In this document: positions 47,593-55,599 of the stretch, piece after piece
How the letters are laid out: every line of letters starts with the position of its first letter
Position numbering within the stretch: the first letter of the stretch is position 1
Assembly: GCA_003439945.1 (NCBI GenBank)
Contig: QVRM01000968.1
Span: forward strand, 186,001-250,000
Direction of reading: 5' to 3'
Origin: Dermanyssus gallinae
Lineage: Eukaryota; Arthropoda; Arachnida; Mesostigmata; Dermanyssidae
DNA: 64,000 nucleotides
The notes under the pieces: generated by a model
What the model saw: the letters and a program-made list of their open reading frames with translations, nothing else
The model's database searches: none
Told to the model about the DNA's origin: nothing
Translations under genes and position numbers: made by a program

Positions 47593-48038
47593 TGGAGCAA
47601 CTTTAGATCGAATAGTCTCAGTGCCGTTGGGATGGACAGCACCTGCGGCTTTCTAATTGTAGTCATTGCTGCTAGCGCCTTTCTGCATCTTTCCTTGATA
47701 TGCTGCAGGAAACATCGGCCGTTCGACGTTAGAAGCAGTTCCAAGTAGGGAAACTTACTAACGTAGGGAAGGTCAAAACCGGCCAAACGAAGTCCATCGT
47801 TAGCATCTAAACGCCCGCTTCTTCTAAACTTCATGGCCACTGTCTTCGTCACATATACAGTTAGTCTAAGCTCAGATGTGGCCGCGTGAAGTCTGGCTAG
47901 GGCCTGTTGAACCTGAAAGCGACTCTTCCCATAGATGACGAGATCATCTGCGTACAAGATCACCTCTACCAGATTGCTCAGACCCCGAATTTTCGTGGGT
48001 AGGTCCTTTATAAGAACTGAGAAAAGTAACGGACTCAA
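47568..48038 (-). pseudogene. RT fragment with YADD box
   Basis: 156 codons starting at SPLLFSVLIKDL, with VILYADDLVIYGKSRFQVQQ, a typical thumb start (LRLTVYVTKTVAMKFRRSG) and FPYLELLLTSNGRC. After about 47590 the true continuation is in the neighbouring frame (MAAYGIEIIWNDLTPASLEH), so the last residues of this stretch are a frameshift artefact. Confidence 0.75.
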
Positions 48039-48180
48039 GTTTCTGTCCTGTCGATTCTGCGATTCTGTCGGAAACCGTGCTGTTCAGTAGGAATAGCATC
48101 AGTCATCTCTAGAAACCGATTTAGTCTTCTAGTAAGCAGCGACGAGAGCAACTTATAACATGTGCTTTTTTTTTTAATAC

Positions 48181-48718
48181 CGCGCCAGGGTATACGCTAA
48201 GCGTAATAATATTTCGAATTTTTAAACAATAGCTTATTATTGTCAAAAAGTTCGTGCATTACAATGACTAATATATTTCTATATATCGTCTACAATATTG
48301 CTTAAATTACTTACCACTCAACATTATTTTGGCGTTGCCTCTCTGTAGTTCGAATGACACTCTCTGTCGAAGGAATGCGGTCGATCTTGGGTCCGCTGGG
48401 GCCTCGAAGAGCTTCTTCTTAAGCTCTTCTGTCAGTTTAGGTGCATCCTTGCCTCAAACGCCAGATGAGTCGAAGCCTAACGCCATTACAACGTGGTCCT
48501 CAAGAAGATGCCCGTGTAGGCGCAGTTTATGCATCCCCCGTTAATGAAACATGTGGCCTATGCCCGCGCAGGCTTGTGCACGATAGTAATAATAATAGTA
48601 ACCCCATTAATAACAACTATGACAGCGTCAATAGGCTAATACTAGTTGCTGTGGGTATACCTTACTACCGAATCGATTTAGTCATACATTATAATTGCAA
48701 GCCAAATCTGCACGTCTC
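48181..48718. other. Non-coding spacer
   Basis: About 540 bases with no recognisable gene or repeat between the retroelement remnant and the SINE-like pair. Confidence 0.45.
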
Positions 48719-48720
48719 AG

Positions 48721-48890
48721 ATACGAGCCCGGTGGCATGGTGGCATTCGTCTGCGCCTCGCGACCGGAGGAGACACATAGGTGCGCGGGTTCGAGCTCCA
48801 CCGTTGCACATTTGCATTTATGGGGGTCCGTCTATGAAGCAATACGAAAAGCAGTCCCATGGACGTTAAATCTTGGCTGAGAGTCAGCCC
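48721..48890 (+). repeat. tRNA-derived SINE-like repeat, copy 1
   Basis: Starts GAGCCCGGTGGCATGGTGG, which includes a good RNA polymerase III A-box (TGGCATGGTGG). About 50 bases later comes GGTTCGAGCTC, a B-box. The downstream body, through GGCTGAGAGTCAGCC, matches the copy at 49031-49230 in inverted orientation over roughly 170 bases with substitutions and small gaps. The A/B-box spacing and tRNA-like head suggest a SINE mobilised by a LINE partner; no poly(A) tail is seen. Confidence 0.65.
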
Positions 48891-49030
48891 CGAATGGATT
48901 TTAGATACGATATTTTCGAAAAAATACATGTCACGCCGGGATTGAGCCGTTTTTTTCAATCCGACCGTTTGACCTTCCGAAAGCAGTACACAGCCAGCGT
49001 TTATGTAAGAATTCTTGCCTTTAAAACTTT

Positions 49031-49230
49031 TTCAGACTGACTCTCAGCCAACATTTAACGCCCACAGAACCGCTCTCGCATTGTTTTATACGGCGGACCC
49101 CAATAAATAGAGAGATGTGCAACATGTGGGGAGCGAACCCGTGCACCAATGTGTCTCTTCCTTTTACTTCGTTCGATTCAAATCCGATCGCAAGACGTAC
49201 AGGAATGCAATGCGCCACCGGGCTCGAGGA
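49031..49230 (-). repeat. tRNA-derived SINE-like repeat, copy 2 (inverted)
   Basis: Reverse complement of copy 1: CGAGCCCGGTGGC at 49226 reading leftwards, then AGAGACACATTGGTGCACGG, GGTTCGCTCCCCAC (B-box region) and GGCTGAGAGTCAGT at the end. It carries extra bases between the A-box and B-box regions and is diverged from copy 1, so the two are independent or old insertions. A 140-base spacer separates them, and transcripts across both could fold back. Confidence 0.65.
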
Positions 49231-49655
49231 AGGATTCCTACCGAGCCGATAGACAGCGAGTGTGTAAGAAGCCTAACCCAGAGTTTCGCATGAGAGATGA
49301 AGCAAGTAACCAGCAAACATACTTGATTTGCTCACACAAGCGTTTTTTTAGCAGCACTTAAGAAATGAGATACTCAACGAGAAATGTTAAACGATATACT
49401 CAATTAAAGAAGTTTTAATACGCGAATCAACCACACACACAAGGAAAACAATTGGACCAATTTGCGGTTTCTACTGCTCCATACTTGCACCTAGGCAATT
49501 GTTTGTATGCGGTAGGACCTAAAGTTGGTTATCCTTATCGTCGACACGGAGCAAAATGGGAACTCTAAACTTGCGTAAACGTTACTGTGTTTGTTGCGTT
49601 TTTCTAACGAATGTTCCTTATGAGTCTCTCTTTCTCTTTAAATATACACCGGGGG

Positions 49656-50720
49656 TTTCATAACTATATGTACTTGTTTTGAGGTTTGGTAGAACTCGTC
49701 AAGAAAATAATGTTTCTCAAGGGAAGGAAGGAGCGGAAACGTCTTGTTTAGGAGTGAGGCTGAAATTTATAAAGAAAGGTGTTCTGCCTTCTTCTCCTTT
49801 ATAGTTGTGCAATGTCTACGTTTGCGGTAAAACCAGTTAACGATGAAGAAACCGTTCATACTCTGAATGACACCAGACGCAAGCTAGCAAAAGGCGAATA
49901 GCCAGGTTAAGGAAAGTCATAAAACGTCGATATGTTGTTTTGTCTTACGTTGAAGTTGTCACGTGCAGAACCGTAAAATTCTGCCATTGCGACCAAACAT
50001 TCGCGCTCAAATGAATATTCTCCAATAGCAAAGTTAATGCCCATTATTTTTGTACCAAAGTCATAGTGCTGCGTTAGGTAGTTGTCAAGTAACTAAGCCT
50101 TTTCGACAGCGATAGTTGTTATGATTTACGTTAAAGCTTTCACTTTTAGAACCGTAAAATGCTGCCAATACGTTTTCGCTCCTCCTTCCATTATGAAAAA
50201 ATGTTTTTTTTTCCGAGTTCTACTAAACCTAAAAATATGTACCTAGAGTTTTCATACACCCTATGCAAGTATGCAGGTCTTTGCTCTGGATATGGCTGTC
50301 GAAAACGTTTAGTTATTCGGAAACTACGTAACGCAGCACTTTTGATACGAAAATGATGGGCAGGAAATTCGCTATTGCCTGAGATTAGTCTTTTAGGCGC
50401 AAACGTTTAGATCGTAATGACAAAAATTTAACGTTTCCTAACTTTTTGTCAGAATTTAAGACGATTCTGACATTGTCTTAAATACTGTCTAACAGTATTT
50501 AAGAATTACGAATACGCGTGTATTCGTAATACACGCGAATACACGCCGGTATTGTAGGTTCCTTCGTGCGTTGACTGGTTCTACCGCAAACGTAGATTTT
50601 GCGCAACTATATAGGAGAAAAAAGGCAGAAGCATTTTTATAAATTGCATTTTCACTCCTAAACAAGGCGTTTCTGCCCAAGCTCAAGCAAACCTTAAAGT
50701 AAGTACATACAGTTATGAAA
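49656..50720. repeat. Nested inverted-repeat element (MITE-like)
   Basis: The segment 49656-49842 pairs, inverted, with 50568-50720, with shared blocks such as ACCGCAAACGTAGA and CACTCCTAAACAAG. The outer part of the left arm also pairs with 50190-50262 (GAGTTCTAC...AAACCT...GTAC). Inside lies a 60-base direct repeat at 49929-49989 and 50110-50170 (AGAACCGTAAAAT core). No transposase is present. The arrangement suggests two related non-autonomous elements, one inserted next to a partial copy of itself. Confidence 0.6.
50477..50537. repeat. Compact hairpin cluster
   Basis: Perfect arms CTTAAATACTGT / ACAGTATTTAAG (50477-50503, 3-base loop) are followed directly by ATTACGAATAC / GTATTCGTAAT (50505-50530, 4-base loop). 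The latter overlaps a third, mutually exclusive hairpin, CGCGTGTATT / AATACACGCG (50515-50537). Probably part of the neighbouring inverted-repeat element. Confidence 0.6.
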
Positions 50721-51126
50721 GACATTGTATATATGTATAATATAATAATACATTTATAGAAAAATGATATGCACTCAAAATGAATTAACCAAGGAAGCAA
50801 TATGTTGACAGTGCTCTTATTTTAGCAAATATTTGCAATAGACTTTGTTGTGATCTCGTTGATGTCCCCCTAATAAAAAAACCTTATAAATGTTCAGTTG
50901 CGATCGTTCTAAGTGCACTACAAGTTTACAATCGAGTTCCTCAGTACGTCAAATATTAGTTCGTATTGAATATTCTTATTCGTCTATAATAACCATATAA
51001 TATTTTCCTTATCACATTAACATTCAAAAGTGGTTGTTCTATTGTACAGCTATTTTAATTGAACTTTGCCTTGTATGTTCAATTTTGGATTCCAGACAGA
51101 TCACGCGTATGGCATGGAAGGATATA

Positions 51127-52394
51127 CAGGTAGTTCAATAAGTTCTTAGAATGAGCTTTTTAGAATTCGAATTTTGTTATTAGGAACTGCAACTTTGCCA
51201 GCTGTCAAAATATTATGGTGATTGGCCGTTGCGATTTCGTTTGATCGCTTTTCCCGTGCAACGTATCGGCGTGATTTTGAAAAATTGAGAAAAAAGAGTT
51301 TCGAGTGGTTATCAAGCATTTTATTTCAAAGGTTGGAATGCGACCCAAGTGAAAACTGAGTTAGACGAGGTGTACGGTGACTCTGCGCCATGTTTTGCCA
51401 CTGTTTCCAACTGGATTAATGAGTTAAAAAGAGGTCGCAGGAGCACCGGGATGAACTACGTTCAAAACGCCCAAAAACGGCAACTGATTAGGAAAACGTG
51501 GAAAAGGTGCGGAAAATCGTTGCCGCAGATAAGCGAGTGAACATTAGGGAGATAGCGGAGGCCTTGGGGATCAGTTTGGGTAGTGTGCATTTCATCCTGC
51601 ACGAAAACTTGAAGATGAAAGAGCTCAGAGAAAAATGGCTGCCGCATTTGCTCAACCAAGGCCAAAAAAACGCACCTGTTTTCGCTTCACAGCGAAATTT
51701 GGCCAAGATGTCGAACAATCCGTCGGATTTTTGGCGCAGATTCATGACCGTCGATGAAAGCTGGGTCCATCACTACACTCCCGAGACCCAAGAAGCATCT
51801 TGCCAATGGTGTGCACCTGATGAAGGACCTCCGAAGAGGGTGCGGACAACGGCATTGACCGGAAAGGTGATGGCTACAGTTTTTTAAGACCAACGTAGAA
51901 TAACGCTGGTCGACTACCTTGAGAGCGGTAAAACGTTCACAGGAGAATATTAGGCAAGACTGTTAGACTGCCTTTAGCAAGAACTCATCGTGAAACGGCC
52001 CGCTTTGCAGAAGAAGGTTGTCCTGTTTCACCAGGACAATGCTCCTGCACACAAGTCCCGGCAAGCATCGGCAAAACAGGCTCAACTGAGGTTCGAACTT
52101 ATTGAACAACCTTCCTATTCTCCAGACCTGGCCCCCTCTGATTATTTCCTCTTCGGACATTTGAAGAATAGTCTCGGTGGAAAGCGTTTTTCCAGCAATG
52201 AAGAGGTTAAGGCTGCTGTCAATGCCTATTTTCAGTCTAAAGACGCGAAATTCTACTTAAGAGGTATAAAAGCTCTGAAATCTAGGTGGGAAAAGTGTAT
52301 TGAGCATCTCGGGGAGTTTATCGAATAAGATAAATTTAAAAACATGATTTGGAAAATTCTTGGTTTTCATTCTAAGAACTTATTGAACTACCTG
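51127..52394 (+). mobile_element. Mariner-family DNA transposon, full length but decayed
   Basis: Bounded by a perfect 28-base terminal inverted repeat starting CAGGTAGTTCAATAAGTTCT at both ends and flanked by TA on each side (51125-51126 and 52395-52396), the mariner target duplication. Its length of 1268 bases is normal for mariner. The transposase runs left to right and is broken. It inserted into a CR1-like retroelement, whose coding resumes on both sides in minus orientation. Confidence 0.95.
51349..52328 (+). pseudogene. Mariner transposase, frameshifted with internal stops
   Basis: The N-terminal DNA-binding part (VSNWINELKRG) is in one frame to about 51500. The next frame carries VNIREIAEALGISLGSVHFI (second helix-turn-helix), then TVDESWVHHY with the first catalytic Asp at 51753. 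A stop at 51885-51887 and two more near 51951 and 51974 interrupt it. The last part has LFHQDNAPAHKS (second Asp at 52035) and YSPDLAPSDYFLF (third Asp at 52140). The last two Asp are separated by 34 residues, the DD34D signature of mariner. The normal protein is about 345 residues and cuts and pastes at TA; this copy cannot encode it. Confidence 0.92.
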
Positions 52395-52700
52395 TATATA
52401 ATTTTGGATGTTGCGAAAATGGCCCACAATGATACAACATCCATCTAGTTGCCATAGCCGAAATGCATAACGACACATTTGTCAATTGACAGTTTCAACT
52501 CCAGGGCACTGGACCAGGCCATGAAGTCTGTATTTCGCAGTACCGTGACATCTATACTAGAAACCACTTTATAATAGAGCTTCTCACTATCAGCATTTTT
52601 TCCCGGATACCGATAGAGGTAAATTAATTATTTATTATTACATCACCCATCGGTATTGTTGATTACATTACATTACATTACACGTATTCATTAAATTATA

Positions 52701-52804
52701 TTCTATATATGTCCAAGATTTGTTTATTTACATATTCTATATATGTCCAAGATTAACGGAAACGGCATTCGTTTCCGTTAATCTTGGACATATATAGAAT
52801 ATGT
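52701..52804. repeat. 35-base perfect palindrome with an extra direct copy
   Basis: Arms 52730-52764 and 52770-52804 are perfect inverted repeats around a 5-base loop (GCATT). The 20-base core TTCTATATATGTCCAAGATT occurs at 52701-52720, 52735-52754 and, inverted, at 52780-52799. It may be a small fold-back element or a product of aberrant repair. Confidence 0.9.
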
Positions 52805-52929
52805 TGTATATGCATCTCCGGAAGATGTCAGCGACCTAACGCCCAGATAGCTGGCGCTGACCGACATTCAGATTTCAGATTCAGATTCAGATCGTGGTTT
52901 ATTTGCGAAACTGCATTACAAATGCTTAA

Positions 52930-53155
52930 GTTTTCGAAAAAAAAAAATACATTTCATAAACATGTTTCATGATGATATTTGGTGCAGACAAGGCCGCAAA
53001 ATTTGCAGCAACACTCATCGGAAGAGTTACGGAACACAGTGCGGTGGCACAGTTTGTGGTGGAACCCATAAACGGAGTAGCGGGTGAGTGCGTGTCGTTG
53101 CTCGAAGAGCGGTTGCATCCATGTATTCTCCAGCATTGCCGGTGTTTAGTAGAAC
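52930..53155 (-). pseudogene. Cys/His-tail non-LTR fragment, copy 2 (3' end only)
   Basis: Encodes VYGFHHKLC, then CCCKFCGLVC and KYHHETC, ending at the stop at 52954. The Cys/His spacing matches copy 1 exactly. It is a severely 5'-truncated insertion lying inside the CR1-like copy. A perfect 11-base hairpin (TAGTAGAACGC / GCGTTCTACTA, 53147-53173) marks its upstream junction. Confidence 0.65.
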
Positions 53156-53694
53156 GCTTCTGGCGTTCTACTAATATAAACATCCATTTTCTATATACAA
53201 TATGTCCTAAAAGAGGGCTTTGTGGATATTCGGGCGTTGTTGATGCCTCTGTAGAATAATGGTGGTTAACGCGTACACAAAACCTCCTGTCGCGGAGGAA
53301 GCCTTTAACCCAAGAGGAAGAATTGCGATTACTTTGCGATGGATTGGTTGTTCGAATGCCAATACGAAGTCGAAATAAATGGCGTCGAAGCATTCGGGCT
53401 TGTTTATTATGTAAGCCCAGCCGAGTTGCGTATCCAGCAGCTGCAGTACGGTACTATAACAAGGTCTGTACGAAAACTCAGCATCAGATATAAGTATTTG
53501 TGCGTGTTTCATTCAGAAGGTTTTTGGGATTTGTAATTATCATTCGCAAAAGTGCCATTCAAGATCTTTATTCAGATGATCGAATCTTAAACAGTGACTC
53601 GTTTGCTTACATACTTTGCAATTTATTTATTGGACTTGCTATGCAGAACGGCGTATTTCTCGATTACATTCTGCCGATGTACTATTTTTTCTGC

Positions 53695-53698
<4 letters not shown>

Positions 53699-53743
<45 letters not shown>

Positions 53744-53904
53744 AGAGATAATTACTGACTTAAAGGACATAACTTACTCATGCGTTTAAGACTAATGTTG
53801 GTTTTTGGTTGAAACAAAGCCGCTTTATTTCTACAGAAACCAGTCTTTTAATGATTGCCGACCGCTTTTAGGCTCAACAAAGTGTCGGTGTAGCCATAAC
53901 AGCT

Positions 53905-53980
<76 letters not shown>

Positions 53981-54277
53981 CATTATGTACATTGCGGTTA
54001 CTGGAAGTCGTTTTGACATCTTATAGTGTGCATATGTAAAATTATATTTGAAAAGTCATTACCATTATGATAGTGGAACAAGCCACCACCACGAGGAACA
54101 CGCTGTGTTCTTGCAATTGGATTTCAGAGATTGTATTCATAATGGTCGAATATACAACAAATCGCCTACTGCGTATAAGAAGGAAACAAACTCCTTCTAC
54201 TAATACCAGTACGACTGCACTGAAAATATATCGGAGCAGCTTCTCCGTATACCTATACGGTCTGCAATATGCCAAAA

Positions 54278-54317
<40 letters not shown>

Positions 54318-54753
54318 GATAAAACTGTGCAGATTGTAAGTGTAGGATGCAGTATTGCGTTATATTTCTATACAGTACATGGCTGGACCACACGGCCATG
54401 GCCGCCATTACTAATTACAATATACATACACCCACGGGCTTATAGCAAAATTGGGTATTTTCATGTTTATAAATGACCCCTATTTTTGAAGATTAAGACG
54501 TTTGGCGGCAAACATTCGTTAGTTATGGCGAATCGTCGCTTTCAGTGTGAACCAACATTTGCCTAGGCCTTGCCGCTGTGCGGTTGATTTCCCGCGTGAA
54601 AGTCCGCTTCGAACCATTGTGACCAACCGCCCTCATATTAACGAAGGTCACCCCACAACACCGAATGTGAATCAACATGCACAGACCCCAATAATAAACA
54701 AAATATTCCCAGTACTATTATGTATACTACGCTTGGCGGGGCCATACCTATGA

Positions 54754-54784
<31 letters not shown>
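53699..54784. repeat. Cluster of four (AT)n arrays
   Basis: Arrays at 53699-53740, 53912-53977, 54279-54315 and 54756-54784 within 1.1 kb, with no gene between them. Nothing else recognisable was seen up to the secreted-protein gene at 55081. Confidence 0.9.
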
Positions 54785-55080
54785 CGAGTTACGAAAACGT
54801 GGGGATTTTTATATGTGCATATGTTTGCCACATAGGAAGGGCCGTGAGATTAAATAAATGAACCACTGTCGTCACAAGTGCTTCGTGCCATTATAGTCAC
54901 ATGCGGCCGTCCACAATAACATGGCTAGATCTGGTGACGTCGACTTGTAAGCGACACTGAGTCGCTTTAGCTTGAGTTTGTACGATTCTTGAAGCTCCAG
55001 CAGTCGGTTGGACCACGAGCTGTCGTTGTGTCGTTGTGGCGTACTCTATGTCCTCATGCCGTCGTTTTTCTTCTTACTTT

Positions 55081-55521
55081 TCACCACTCCTTAGGAAATT
55101 TGTTAGTTAGGGTAACGATCGGCGCGCCCTTCGCGCTGAAAAGCGGCACGGAAAACGTTGTCGAGCGTCCTTTGGGATGCAATGCGTAGGCGAGCACGGG
55201 TTGTTTGTGGAACTTTACGGTTAAGTGCTTCTTCTCGTGGTCGTAGGTCTTCTCGTAGACGGGTTTGACTGCGTATACTTCTTTGTGAATCGACTTGACA
55301 ACTGGCGTGTTTAGGCCATGCGGCTGTTGCTCGTGGTGTTGGTGATAATCCTGGTAAGTTTCCTCGTGGCCAGCGACCGGCACAGACTGGCCGTGGTCCT
55401 GCGTCCATTTCGAATAGTCCAGACCTCCACCGTAATAGTTGTGTCCGTGGTGCTCGGTCGAGGTCGCGCAGTGCATCGCTGCGTACAGCGCCGTAATCGC
55501 GATCACTGCCCGATACGCCAT
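55081..55521 (-). CDS. Small secreted His-rich, cuticle-like protein
   Basis: A single-exon frame of 146 codons, ATG at 55521 and TGA at 55081-55083, both read on the minus strand. Residues 1-21 (MAYRAVIAITALYAAMHCAT) form a clear signal peptide. The mature part is rich in His, Tyr, Gly and Lys (HHGHNYYGGG, YQDYHQHHEQQPHG), then VVKSIHKEVYAVKPVYEKTY, a pattern seen in arthropod cuticular and other extracellular matrix proteins. No chitin-binding R&R consensus was recognised. A TATA-like box lies about 50 bases upstream of the ATG. Composition is coding-like and the frame is undamaged. The exact family is unknown to me; it could be lineage-restricted. Confidence 0.75.
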   Translation of the reverse strand: MAYRAVIAITALYAAMHCATSTEHHGHNYYGGGLDYSKWTQDHGQSVPVAGHEETYQDYHQHHEQQPHGLNTPVVKSIHKEVYAVKPVYEKTYDHEKKHLTVKFHKQPVLAYALHPKGRSTTFSVPLFSAKGAPIVTLTNKFPKEW

Positions 55522-55570
55522 TGCGGGTTGCTGCGGGATGAGAAATACTACCAGCTAGCGGATGACCTGT

Positions 55571-55580
55571 CCTTATATCA
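55571..55580 (-). promoter_or_regulatory. TATA-like box of the secreted-protein gene
   Basis: TGATATAAGG on the minus strand, about 50 bases before the ATG at 55521. This leaves room for a transcription start about 25-30 bases downstream and a very short 5' UTR, typical of highly expressed cuticle genes. Confidence 0.45.
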
Positions 55581-55599
55581 ATCACGGGATGAAGCAGGC

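Larger units (their letters stand above)
47285..48180 (-). mobile_element. Internally deleted non-LTR element, Cys/His-tail family, copy 1
   Basis: Minus-strand remnant. From the 5' side: YKLLSSLLTRRLNRFLE and AIPTEQHGFRQNR (early RT motifs, about 48165-48055), then an abrupt jump to LSPLLFSVLIKDLP (about 48035), VEVILYADDLVIYG (catalytic YADD), the RT thumb, and a C-terminal Cys/His module at about 47465-47350. The central palm with the first catalytic Asp is missing at the jump near 48045, so this copy lacks part of the active site. One further frameshift lies near 47580. The YADD box and spacing resemble Jockey/CR1-group RTs. Confidence 0.8.
51050..53512 (-). mobile_element. CR1-like non-LTR fragment split by two later insertions
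   Basis: Three minus-strand pieces in RT order. 53512-53205 carries YRPCYSTVLQLLD, AIYFDFVLAFEQPIHRKVI and WVKGFLRDRRFCVRV, ending PQSPLLGHIVY. 52625-52430 carries ADSEKLYYKVVSSIDVTVL and LSIDKCVVMHFG. 51126 to about 51050 carries SVWNPKLN. The first gap (about 52626-53200) holds another retroelement tail and a palindrome; the second gap is the mariner. The GFLRDRRF...PQ...LGHI pattern is typical of CR1-group RTs. Frameshifts are present within the first piece. Confidence 0.65.
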
